Both the position numbers and the translations under genes were made by a program. The notes under the pieces are model-generated. The model made no database searches, had not been told where the DNA came from, and saw only the letters and a program-made list of their open reading frames with translations. A stretch of 17,139 nucleotides of DNA from Paenibacillus sp. (GTDB lineage: Bacteria > Bacillota > Bacilli > Paenibacillales > NBRC-103111). Location: NCBI GenBank assembly GCA_029239545.1, contig JARBUQ010000024.1:1-17139 (forward strand), read 5' to 3'. Positions 1 through 7,750 of the stretch are shown one piece after another; within the stretch, counting starts at the first letter, position 1; every line of letters begins with the position of its first letter.

Positions 1-2079
1 AATTCGCAGATTGCCTATATTACCTACGAGGATTGGTTCAAGCGAGGCAATGAAGGCATTGAAATTTGGGCGGAGGCGTCCGACCGGATGAAGCTGCAGG
101 GACAGCTAATTGACGTATATTCGGTCAAGAAGGCGAATCCGGAATATCTCTACGAAGCGATTCGCAAGGCGGCGAGCATGGGAAGCGATATGATCGAAGT
201 TTTCGCTCAGGATTTGGTGACGCCAGTCTACGCAGCCAAGGCTGCAGAAGCGAGAGAGCTACTGGTCAACAAACAGCCAAGCGGAGTTGTCATCGTACCT
301 TCCTCGGAGACGCTGACTGTCGGAGAATCAGCCCAGTGGTCGGCAAAACTTATCGATCAGAATGGCTATCCGATCAGCGCAGCTCATTTGCAATGGAACA
401 GCGGCGATGAGACAGTGGCAACGGTCGATGTCAAAGGAGGGATTATGGCAATAAGTGAAGGCAGCACGGTCATCCGTGCCGTATATGCAGGTACGCTAGA
501 GGCTTCTGCGGAACTACGAGTTTATGCACAGCCACGGCTTCGGTTCAATAAGACGCGCTACAGTCTCACGGAAGGAGATAGACTGCAAACGGTTGTAGAA
601 CTCGTTTACAAAGGTACGAATATCGATGTTACCGCAGGGGCGGACATTCTGATTGCAAATCCTCGTGTTGCAGTCACAACTACAAATGGAATGATTAGTG
701 CTTATAGTGAAGGAACTACGGTAATTTCGGCGACATACAAGTCATGGACAGCGAGCGCAGAGTTAATCGTAACTGCATATAGCAGCGGTGGAGATTGGAG
801 CGAATCCGTTGATGGAGGCAACCAAACGGGAGGGGGACCTGGCCAGGTCGGAGCGGGACAACCTGAAGTCAAGCCCGGTAATTCGGCTGCCAAAGGTGTG
901 GTTCTTACGCTCAACGATGGCAGCATAGTGACGATTACAGAGCAGCAGATTGCAAGTGGAAAAGTCCTAATTGAAGCGGGCAAGGCTAGGGGCTCTACCT
1001 ATTCCTTAGACATAACAGGAACTCAGCTCACAGAACTAGCGACTAGGAACGCGGATTTGGAGCTCGAATTCGTCACTCCGCTCGGCTCTTACAAGCTTCC
1101 GCTGCAGGCAGTTCGTACCGACAAGATAGGGAATTTGCTGCAGGAAAGTCTGGGAAATCTTACACTGACGCTATCGATCACGAAAGCAGATGCGGTTACT
1201 GTAGCTGCTATACGCGATGGGGCTATTGCTTTCGGAGCAGCACTAATCGGTGAGCCGCTTCATTATGAATTGAAAGCGGAGAACGAGGACGGTAAGCAGC
1301 TGGTTGTCGCATCCTTCGACCGATATGTGAGCCGATCTATGCATGTTGACGGTCAGCTGGATGCGAAGACGACGGTTGGCGTATATTACGATCCGGATAC
1401 TGGCAGCTATACGCCGGTGCCTACGATTGTCACCTCTTCGGGTGAGAAGACGTCGATTGAGCTGAAACGCCGTGGTAACAGTATCTATGCGCTGCTACAG
1501 GTTAAGCCTTCTTTTGCCGATCTGGCGCAGCACTGGTCGCGCGAGGATGTTGAAGCTTTGGCAGCCAAATTGATAGTGAAAGGCAAGTCAGAGCTAGCCT
1601 TCGATCCTGATGGAATTGTCACAAGGGCGGAATGGGCGGCTATGTTAACTAGAGCACTTGCGTTGGAAAGCGAAAGTTCGTTGCAAGAGCGGCCGTTTGC
1701 GGATGCGGAGGAAAACTGGTTCACAGAAGCAGTCAGTGCTGTTCATGCAGCTGGACTGATGAATGGGTATGAGGATGGAACGTTCCGGCCTCTGGCGAAC
1801 ATAACTCGGGAGGAAATAGCCGTTGTGCTCGAACGAGTAAGCTCTTTTACAGGTAAAAGATTAGCTTTGCCGACTGATACGGGGATGGTTCTTGGCAAGT
1901 TTAAAGATGCAGGGCAAGTTGGTAGTTGGGCTCAGACCGCATTGGCGAGTGTAGTTGCCGCCAAAATTATGCAGGGAGATGAGCAGGGAAGGCTTGCTCC
2001 GAATTCCAGTACGACAAGAGCAGAGACGGCCGTGCTGCTAAAGCGAATGCTTGTGTATAGCGAATTTATGAATCCATAA
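1..2079 (+). CDS. S-layer-anchored surface protein with Big-2 and SLH domains (5'-truncated by the window)
   Basis: The reading frame is open from base 1, so the real start lies upstream; 692 codons are visible. The first ~85 residues (ending near AKAAEARELL) alternate beta strands and helices, like the last units of a TIM barrel, so an upstream catalytic domain is likely but cannot be identified. Two Big-2 type Ig-like domains follow (about 277-525 and 529-780), then a Gly-rich linker (about 781-895) and a beta-rich spacer. Three SLH domains end the protein (about 1510-1665, 1690-1845, 1894-2055), carrying the motifs VTRAE, ITREE and TTRAE that contact pyruvylated secondary wall polysaccharide. 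The protein is therefore expected to be secreted and held non-covalently on the cell wall. Its place just upstream of a secreted glycosidase suggests surface capture or cutting of a polysaccharide. SLH and Big-2 calls are firm; the enzyme activity is unknown. Confidence 0.9.
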   Translation, partial: NSQIAYITYEDWFKRGNEGIEIWAEASDRMKLQGQLIDVYSVKKANPEYLYEAIRKAASMGSDMIEVFAQDLVTPVYAAKAAEARELLVNKQPSGVVIVPSSETLTVGESAQWSAKLIDQNGYPISAAHLQWNSGDETVATVDVKGGIMAISEGSTVIRAVYAGTLEASAELRVYAQPRLRFNKTRYSLTEGDRLQTVVELVYKGTNIDVTAGADILIANPRVAVTTTNGMISAYSEGTTVISATYKSWTASAELIVTAYSSGGDWSESVDGGNQTGGGPGQVGAGQPEVKPGNSAAKGVVLTLNDGSIVTITEQQIASGKVLIEAGKARGSTYSLDITGTQLTELATRNADLELEFVTPLGSYKLPLQAVRTDKIGNLLQESLGNLTLTLSITKADAVTVAAIRDGAIAFGAALIGEPLHYELKAENEDGKQLVVASFDRYVSRSMHVDGQLDAKTTVGVYYDPDTGSYTPVPTIVTSSGEKTSIELKRRGNSIYALLQVKPSFADLAQHWSREDVEALAAKLIVKGKSELAFDPDGIVTRAEWAAMLTRALALESESSLQERPFADAEENWFTEAVSAVHAAGLMNGYEDGTFRPLANITREEIAVVLERVSSFTGKRLALPTDTGMVLGKFKDAGQVGSWAQTALASVVAAKIMQGDEQGRLAPNSSTTRAETAVLLKRMLVYSEFMNP

Positions 2080-2150
2080 TCGACTATTAGACTAACGAGA
2101 TAGGATGCGAAGTTGCAGGGAAACAGGTTAGGAAACCATCAAGAATACAA

Positions 2151-2193
2151 GGTGCCAAGCGGATGACTGTGAGGAAGTGGTCGGCTTGGCACC
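2151..2193 (+). repeat. Perfect 10-bp inverted repeat in the leader of the GH99-like gene
   Basis: The arms GGTGCCAAGC (2151-2160) and GCTTGGCACC (2184-2193) are perfect reverse complements around a 23-base, purine-rich loop. No run of T follows, so this is not a typical intrinsic terminator. It ends 13 bases before the AAGGAGG ribosome binding site (2207-2213) of the next gene. It could be an operator, an mRNA-stabilising stem, or an attenuator between the SLH gene and the glycosidase gene. Nothing else is evident in the 141-base gap. Confidence 0.6.
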
Positions 2194-2220
2194 ACATTCT
2201 AATTTGAAGGAGGTTTTATA

Positions 2221-3831
2221 GTGAAAATGGAACATGGCAAGAAGGAAAAGAGATGCAAGAGCTGGTTGCAAAGGTTGGCGGGCTTCACTACCTTGGTTGC
2301 TGGCTTTACGCTGCTGTGTGGACTAGGTGCTATCCTCTCGTCACCGCCTGCCGTTGCTGCAAACAGTCCTTTGCTAGGTGTCATCCGTTGGGATTGCTTC
2401 AGCAACAGCACCTGCGCCGATCTTAACTCGCTAGGTCCGCAGCAGTATCACGATCGGGTGCCTTATTTTCTCAGCATTGATTCTTCGACTCAGGTTAGCG
2501 GCAATGAAAATAGCCAATCGACGATCGATCAGCAAATTCAATATGCGCATAATGCGGGCATTGATTATTGGGCGTTCGTCAGTGGACCAGATACGAGTCC
2601 CAATGTAGCGGAAGCGTATGCGCTGCATAAATATTTGGCAAGCGCCTATAAGGAGGATCTGGATTTCTCCGTGATTATCCATAGGTACAATGCTCAGCAA
2701 ACCTGGTCGCAGCGAGTGGATCAGATGGTGGAATGGTTCGAGGAGCCTACTTATGTGAAGGTGTTGGGTAACCGGCCTTTGGTTTATATTTTCAATGTAG
2801 CGGATATGGAAACTTATTACGGCTCAGGGACACCAACCCAAACGAATATCGATCTGCTGCGCCAAAAGACTGTGGATGCCGGCTTAGGTGATCCTTATAT
2901 TGTTGCGATGCATTGGCAATTAAACACTGCGGTGTCGCAGTTGAATAAGTACGGCTTGGATGCGATTGGGCGCTACGGCTATTCAGGTCTTAACGGTAGT
3001 CAGGACATGAATAATCCATCGCCGTTCTCAGCGCTTGCTCAAGCTCAGGCAGATTCATGGAACGATTATGCCAATTCTGGCAAGCCTTTTGTCCCGGATA
3101 TCTCGACAGGCTGGGATAAATCACCCCGCACGACAACCCCTCCACCTTGGGGTGGTGGCGGTGGCCCTTACTATAAACAGCCGACACCCGGCGAGATCGC
3201 TGGGCACTTTAAGGCGGGTATGGATTTCGCCCGCAATCATACGACTGCTGTAGAAGCCAATACGGTATTGGCTTTTGCATGGAATGAGGTTTGCGAAGGA
3301 GGCTGGCTTGTTCCTACACATGCCCAAGGCACCGAGCGTCTGGATGCCATCAAGGCGATGTTGAACGGTGTCGGCGTCAATGCGCTTCGCAATCCCGGCT
3401 TCGAGGCAGACATGGATGAGGCCCAGTCAGCCAAGAGTTGGAGCACTTGGGGAGGCTCATCCGGTACACATGCCAATGCGGATTATACGGAGACTGGCGG
3501 ATACAGCTGGAGCTGGCGTCTGACGCATAACAAATCGGCTGCTTATGAAGTGGCAACACACCAGACGGTTACGGGGCTGACCAATGGTTTGTACACCTTG
3601 ACGGCTTGGGTGCAGTCGAGCGGAGGGCAGACGACCGCCCAGATGTCGGTAAAGGACTACGGTGGTGTTGAAGTAATTCGCAATATTACCGCAAGCTCCA
3701 CGTGGCAGCAGATTCAGCTTCAGCATGTTCCCGTCACGAACGGACAAGCGAAGATTGTGTTCTACTCCAATGCCGGAGCTAATCAGTGGATTCGAGTGGA
3801 TGATGTTAGCTTCTTTAAGGAAACGTATTGA
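2221..3831 (+). CDS. Secreted GH99-like glycoside hydrolase with C-terminal carbohydrate-binding module
   Basis: 536 residues from a GTG start, chosen because a perfect AAGGAGG lies 7 bases upstream; an ATG two codons later is the alternative. A Sec signal peptide is clear: basic N-terminus, hydrophobic core at about 19-39, and cleavage after AVA (44-46). Residues ~48-385 resemble the GH99/GH71/WbsX-type TIM barrel, with GIDYWAFV and a C-terminal motif FAWNEVCEGG. The two glutamates E356 and E359 have the ExxE spacing known for the GH99 catalytic pair; GH99 enzymes cleave alpha-mannosides. A Pro/Gly-rich loop (about 306-316) interrupts the barrel. From residue ~387 (NPGFE) to the end there is a beta-sandwich module like CBM4/9, ending in WIRVDDVSF. 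Extracellular action on a polysaccharide is likely. The exact GH family and substrate are inferred; the fold call is moderately sure. Confidence 0.75.
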   Translation: MKMEHGKKEKRCKSWLQRLAGFTTLVAGFTLLCGLGAILSSPPAVAANSPLLGVIRWDCFSNSTCADLNSLGPQQYHDRVPYFLSIDSSTQVSGNENSQSTIDQQIQYAHNAGIDYWAFVSGPDTSPNVAEAYALHKYLASAYKEDLDFSVIIHRYNAQQTWSQRVDQMVEWFEEPTYVKVLGNRPLVYIFNVADMETYYGSGTPTQTNIDLLRQKTVDAGLGDPYIVAMHWQLNTAVSQLNKYGLDAIGRYGYSGLNGSQDMNNPSPFSALAQAQADSWNDYANSGKPFVPDISTGWDKSPRTTTPPPWGGGGGPYYKQPTPGEIAGHFKAGMDFARNHTTAVEANTVLAFAWNEVCEGGWLVPTHAQGTERLDAIKAMLNGVGVNALRNPGFEADMDEAQSAKSWSTWGGSSGTHANADYTETGGYSWSWRLTHNKSAAYEVATHQTVTGLTNGLYTLTAWVQSSGGQTTAQMSVKDYGGVEVIRNITASSTWQQIQLQHVPVTNGQAKIVFYSNAGANQWIRVDDVSFFKETY

Positions 3832-3847
3832 AAGTGTCTCAAGAATG

Positions 3848-3887
3848 AAAAAAGAGGACCGTCCGGTAACATTCCGGACGGTCCTTT
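3848..3887. terminator. Bidirectional intrinsic terminator between convergent genes
   Basis: An 11-bp perfect stem, GGACCGTCCGG (3856-3866) and CCGGACGGTCC (3874-3884), closes a 7-base loop. On the plus strand it is followed by TTT. On the minus strand the stem is followed by CTC and six T (the complement of the A run at 3848-3853), so it serves both the glycosidase gene and the convergent FAD-enzyme gene. Confidence 0.93.
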
Positions 3888-3923
3888 GCGCGCTTTAGCT
3901 GACTTGTGAGCATGCAATCTCAC

Positions 3924-5504
3924 TCATACCTCGTGTATATGCGGCCATTTCAGCTCAATGCCCTCTCGCGTTAGCAAGCGCTGGAATTCCTCAAGCTGAT
4001 CTTTGTTGCTCCACACCTCCACCGGTTGAACGCCACGGGTCATGCAGTATGCGGACAGGTATCCCGCCGCTTCACCGATATTCCATTCCACAGGATGCAG
4101 GCGGTAGGAGCCGTTGGTGATGTGGGTGACGCCGATATTTTTGCAGGCGGGCAGCAGATTCTTCATGCGGATCGGAATAAGGCTGCCCAGAGGGATCTGG
4201 AAAGGATAGGAGGCAATGTCGATATAGTTGCGATTGCCTGTGCTCGGGTGAAGATCCAGCCGATAGCAGCCGACGCCTACGGAATCGACGAATGTCTCTG
4301 CACTATTGAAGCCCGCCGACTGCCTCGCCTCTACGCCGATATGCTGCTCCAGTACAGTGAACTGGGCGCGAATTCTACGCGACTCACGGATATAAGGAGC
4401 CATCGCCAAGCCGTCCTCAGTTCCTGTTACGTCTCCCCGCAAACGAAGTCCTGGGAAGCCCATTTTGCCGTCTGCGCGCGGGGCTTCGGTCTGCATCCAA
4501 TAGAGCAATGAGAGGCTGAGCTGCTTGGCTCCTTCCAGATGGCGCAGACGTTCTTCCTCGCTGACCTCGAATATGGGACCTAGCCAGTAGTCATTCTGCG
4601 GCCAATTGACGAGTGTAATATCGCTGGCGAGGAAGCCAGGAGTAAAGTTGCTGCGGTCCAGAATGCGCCTGTATAGCCAACGATTGTCCGGACCTTCCGA
4701 CGGAAACAAATGATAAACGGTCGGTTCATGCGTAATGTAATGGGGCACAGTCCAGCTGAGTTGCTTGTCCGGCCAGAAATCTGCCTTGTAGCTGTTCCAG
4801 AAAGCATATTGCTCAGGCTTGTCGATCGTATGATCTTCTCCTTCCAGATAGTCGACCGCAAAGCAATGCGTAATCGCCTGCATATCCAGCGGATCGGCCG
4901 CTCCCGCCAATGCGTGCGGCTCGTCGGTCTCGCTTCTGGACTCCGAGCCGGTGACATACTCCGTACCTGTCATCGGCAGCAGGTCTCCGCATTCCGTAGC
5001 ATCGAGAAAATAAGTCGCATGAAGCACAGTCACTTCGCCCGACAGCGAATGCACGACCTTTACTGTTGTTACGCGGTCTCCATCCGTCTCCGCTCCAATT
5101 GCCCGACGCTGAGTAAGAAGCATCAGCCGTCCGCTGTGCATATAGGGGGACAGCATACGCTCCAATACCGACAAGGCAGCCCGCGGCTCATGGCACAGCC
5201 TGCTCACGTACCCGTTGCCGGGGTTGAACACGGGATTCGATCGCGCGGCTTCGGTGAGCGGGAACCCGTCCTTGTAGAAGGCGCGGACCTGATCGCGGAA
5301 CTGCCGATAGCTGCGCGTGCAGCCGAACTGCTCGATCCACGGATGCTCATCGGGAGGCACAGCCTGGCTAGTTAGCTGTCCTCCGATCCACATGGTCTCC
5401 TCAGTCATGACAACCTTGTATCCCATCCTGCAGGCGGCCAACGCAGCGGCACATCCGCCCGTTCCTCCGCCGACAATAACGAGGTCTGTTTGAATTTCCT
5501 TCAT
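3924..5504 (-). CDS. FAD-dependent oxidoreductase (PF12831-type)
   Basis: 526 residues. The N-terminus carries a Rossmann dinucleotide fold: LVIVGGGTGGCAAA with the GxGxxG at residues 12-17 and an acidic residue at the end of the second strand (E35/E36). Next comes IGGQLT (40-45), typical of this family. YFLDATECGDLLP follows in the middle and, near the C-terminus, RLHPVEWNIGEAAG, the second FAD-contacting motif. There is no signal peptide, so it should be cytoplasmic. Members are often loosely annotated as 'xanthan lyase-like' FAD proteins and occur in glycan-use loci; few have known substrates. The start ATG has a weak AAAGGG about 11 bases upstream. It is divergent from the transporter genes and convergent with the glycosidase, so it is probably controlled with the locus. 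A role oxidising an imported sugar or sugar-derived acid is inference. Confidence 0.88.
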   Translation of the reverse strand: MKEIQTDLVIVGGGTGGCAAALAACRMGYKVVMTEETMWIGGQLTSQAVPPDEHPWIEQFGCTRSYRQFRDQVRAFYKDGFPLTEAARSNPVFNPGNGYVSRLCHEPRAALSVLERMLSPYMHSGRLMLLTQRRAIGAETDGDRVTTVKVVHSLSGEVTVLHATYFLDATECGDLLPMTGTEYVTGSESRSETDEPHALAGAADPLDMQAITHCFAVDYLEGEDHTIDKPEQYAFWNSYKADFWPDKQLSWTVPHYITHEPTVYHLFPSEGPDNRWLYRRILDRSNFTPGFLASDITLVNWPQNDYWLGPIFEVSEEERLRHLEGAKQLSLSLLYWMQTEAPRADGKMGFPGLRLRGDVTGTEDGLAMAPYIRESRRIRAQFTVLEQHIGVEARQSAGFNSAETFVDSVGVGCYRLDLHPSTGNRNYIDIASYPFQIPLGSLIPIRMKNLLPACKNIGVTHITNGSYRLHPVEWNIGEAAGYLSAYCMTRGVQPVEVWSNKDQLEEFQRLLTREGIELKWPHIHEV

Positions 5505-5575
5505 CTATATACGCACCCTTTCGTTGTAAACTCCTATCCAGAATAACGAAAGTCAACTCCATTGGACATATCGGT

Positions 5576-5641
5576 TCATGACACGATGGCGTCTCCTGAT
5601 GACTTTCCGTCAGGACGAACGAATCGATCACGATGTCATGA
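5576..5641. promoter_or_regulatory. Nested dyad symmetry in the divergent intergenic region
   Basis: TCATGACA (5576-5583) is repeated inverted as TGTCATGA (5634-5641). Between them lies a smaller hairpin, CCTGATG (5594-5600) with CGTCAGG (5607-5613), seven pairs with one G-U. The element sits between the FAD-enzyme gene and the permease operon, where a shared regulator could bind both promoters. The adjacent YesN-like regulator is a natural candidate. I could not place convincing -35/-10 boxes here. Confidence 0.35.
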
Positions 5642-5688
5642 GAGGTGCAGGTGATGTCATTATGCTTGGATAGAAACCGTATATCGAA

Positions 5689-5711
5689 TGGCCTAGAATG
5701 AAATTAGGCCA
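5689..5711. promoter_or_regulatory. 7-bp inverted repeat upstream of the permease operon
   Basis: TGGCCTA (5689-5695) and TAGGCCA (5705-5711) are perfect reverse complements with a 9-base spacer, about 68 bases before the first permease start. Size and position fit an operator, but no regulator has been shown to bind it. Confidence 0.35.
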
Positions 5712-5778
5712 AGGAAACAAATTGTCGGTAATGAAACGCAAGCACAGGCAGTGCTAGAAGGAGAGGAGGAGGGGCGTT

Positions 5779-6750
5779 ATGCATGCTGCAAGTAAAGCTG
5801 TAAGCAATGATTATGCCATCCCACCTATAATGAAAGCGAAGCGTAATCGTAACCGATACGGGCATCTGAAGGACTACTGGGATCTGTATCTGATCATGGT
5901 ACCGGGAATTGTTTACTTTCTCGTATTCAAGTATGCGCCGATGTGGGGAATCGTGATTGCGTTTCAAGATTACAGTCCATTTCAAGGGGTGAGGGGCAGT
6001 GAATGGGTCGGGTGGATGCATTTTCGCGAAATGTTTACGGACCGCGAGTTTTATCAGGTATTCCGCAACACGCTGTTAATCAGCCTTTACAAGCTGATCT
6101 GGGGCTTCCCGGGACCCATTATTTTGGCGCTGATGCTTAATGAGGTGCGGCATCTTATGTTCAAGCGGACCGTTCAGACGCTCGCCTATTTGCCCCATTT
6201 TTTGTCGTGGGTCATTATTGGGGGTATTCTAGTCAATCTGCTGTCTCCGGTTACTGGTGTGGTTAACGCCATGCTTGGCTGGTTTAGCATCGAGCCGATC
6301 TTCTTCCTGGCTGACGCTGACTGGTTCCGGACCGTGATTGTGGCGAGCGATATTTGGAAAGAAGTTGGCTGGGGAGCCATTATTTATTTGGCGGCGATAG
6401 TTTCCATAGATCCACAATTGTACGAAGCCGCCGTCATCGACGGAGCGGGCAAGTGGCAGCAGATCAGGCATATTACGCTGCCCTCGTTGCTAGGTACGAT
6501 CATCATTCTGTTCATCCTCCGCTTGGGGCACGTGCTGGATGTAGGCTTCGAACAAATATTTGTACTTTACAATTCGATGGTCTACGAGGTTGGAGATGTC
6601 ATCGAAACGTATGTGTATCGGGTAGGTATCAGCCAATCCGAATTCAGTTTCTCAACGGCTGTCGGCTTGTTCAAGTCGGTTATTGGCCTTGCGCTGGTCA
6701 TTTTCTTCAATCGTATGGCCAAAAGAGCGGGCCATGAAGGCGTCTATTAA
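5779..6750 (+). CDS. CUT1 sugar ABC transporter permease, LplB family
   Basis: 323 residues with several hydrophobic segments, starting with LIMVPGIVYFLVFKYAP (about 38-54), where the family usually has its first membrane helix. The EAA loop that docks with the ATPase is at about 216-235 (EAAVIDGAGKWQQIRHITLP), with the conserved EAA---G and the following I--LP. The family imports oligosaccharides with a partner permease and a lipoprotein, powered by a shared MsmX-type ATPase; no ATPase is in this operon. A strong purine-rich ribosome binding site (5763-5774) precedes ATG 5779. An internal ATG at 5830 would remove 17 polar residues and is less likely. It is the first gene of the permease-permease-binding protein-kinase-regulator series, and its stop is 30 bases before the next start. 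Confidence 0.93.
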   Translation: MHAASKAVSNDYAIPPIMKAKRNRNRYGHLKDYWDLYLIMVPGIVYFLVFKYAPMWGIVIAFQDYSPFQGVRGSEWVGWMHFREMFTDREFYQVFRNTLLISLYKLIWGFPGPIILALMLNEVRHLMFKRTVQTLAYLPHFLSWVIIGGILVNLLSPVTGVVNAMLGWFSIEPIFFLADADWFRTVIVASDIWKEVGWGAIIYLAAIVSIDPQLYEAAVIDGAGKWQQIRHITLPSLLGTIIILFILRLGHVLDVGFEQIFVLYNSMVYEVGDVIETYVYRVGISQSEFSFSTAVGLFKSVIGLALVIFFNRMAKRAGHEGVY

Positions 6751-6780
6751 TTGCAAATTCAGGGAAAGTGGGAACCACAA

Positions 6781-7650
6781 ATGAGATTTAGCCGGCAAGA
6801 AAAGATCGGACATCTATGGAATTATGCGCTGCTCGGAGCGTTCAGTCTGCTGGCGCTGGCGCCGTTCGTGCACATTTTGGCTCAATCGTTCAGCAGCTAC
6901 CGGGCAGTCATGAGTGGAGAGGTGTCGTTCCTGCCAGTGGAATTCACCTGGGAGGCTTACGGCAAAGTATTCGACGACAATGCGTTCCGGCAAGCGTTCC
7001 TAGTCAGCACCTGGCGTACCGTACTGGGAACGTGCCTGAACGTGCTGCTGACGGTTCTGCTCGCTTATCCACTCTCCAAGTCTTATATTAAAGGCAGACA
7101 TTTTATTCTCTTTTTGATCGTATTCACGATGATGTTCAACGGTGGGATGATACCGACCTATCTGATCGTCAAGGAGCTGGGGCTTTACAATTCATTTTGG
7201 GCCTTCCTGCTCCCGGGAGCGATCAGCGCTTTTAATGTGATTATTATGAAAAACTTTTTCCAGAGCGTCCCCACTGAGTTGGAGGAATCGGCTCGTATCG
7301 ACGGCTGCTCGAACCAGGGAATTCTTTACCGCATTGTGGTGCCCCTGTCAATGCCTGCGATTGCTACGATCGCGCTCTTTCATGCCGTTGCGCATTGGAA
7401 CTCATTTTTCGATGCGGTGCTTTATGTAGCCGATTCCAAGCTCAACCCGCTGCAGGTATACCTGCGTAATCTGATTCAGGCGAATGTAACGACTATTAAT
7501 GTAACCGACAATTTGGAGCGGCAGTTGCTTGCCGTCGAATCCCTGAAGGCGGCGGCACTTATCGCAAGCACTGTTCCGATCCTGATCGTCTATCCGTTTC
7601 TGCAAAAATATTTTGTGAAGGGCATTTTGATCGGCTCCGTAAAGGGATGA
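6781..7650 (+). CDS. CUT1 sugar ABC transporter permease, YtcP/LplC family
   Basis: 289 residues, close to the usual length for this family. I chose ATG 6781 because it gives the typical MRFSRQEK-like N-terminus and has AGGGAAAGTGGGA shortly upstream. A TTG at 6751, directly after the stop of the preceding gene, would add ten atypical residues. Hydrophobic helices begin with LLGAFSLLALAPFVHILAQS. The EAA-like loop is EESARIDG (about 168-175), followed by YRIVVPLSMPAIATIALF, as expected for the second CUT1 permease. The C-terminal FVKGILIGSVKG is characteristic of the LplC/YtcP group. It should pair with the upstream permease to form the membrane channel for oligosaccharide import. Confidence 0.93.
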   Translation: MRFSRQEKIGHLWNYALLGAFSLLALAPFVHILAQSFSSYRAVMSGEVSFLPVEFTWEAYGKVFDDNAFRQAFLVSTWRTVLGTCLNVLLTVLLAYPLSKSYIKGRHFILFLIVFTMMFNGGMIPTYLIVKELGLYNSFWAFLLPGAISAFNVIIMKNFFQSVPTELEESARIDGCSNQGILYRIVVPLSMPAIATIALFHAVAHWNSFFDAVLYVADSKLNPLQVYLRNLIQANVTTINVTDNLERQLLAVESLKAAALIASTVPILIVYPFLQKYFVKGILIGSVKG

Positions 7651-7750
7651 CCATGCTGATTCTAAGGGCAGTACGATTCGCTGAAATCAATTCCTCATTA
7701 CGACAATTGTTCCATTCCATCAAATCCATTACAATAAAGGGGTTAATACG

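Noticed and set aside
1..5. Window begins with AATTC, like a cut EcoRI end
   Set aside because: Five bases are expected by chance, and the window end shows no matching feature.
4710..5375. 221-codon open frame on the plus strand
   Set aside because: It is antisense to the well-supported FAD oxidoreductase, shows no family motif, and reads as low-complexity shadow coding.
5528..5556. Minus-strand TTGACT as a -35 box for the FAD oxidoreductase gene
   Set aside because: No -10-like hexamer is found at 16-18 bases; the match is to one half only.
5829..5843. Possible catabolite-repression (cre) site TGAAAGCGAAGCG in the first permease gene
   Set aside because: It lacks the symmetric right half of the cre consensus and lies within codons of the permease N-terminus.
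7707..7735. Promoter-like TTGTTC, 17 bases, TACAAT before the sugar-binding lipoprotein gene
   Set aside because: A start about 7 bases after the -10 would fall within or after the ribosome binding site (7736-7742) of the ATG at 7751, leaving no usable leader.
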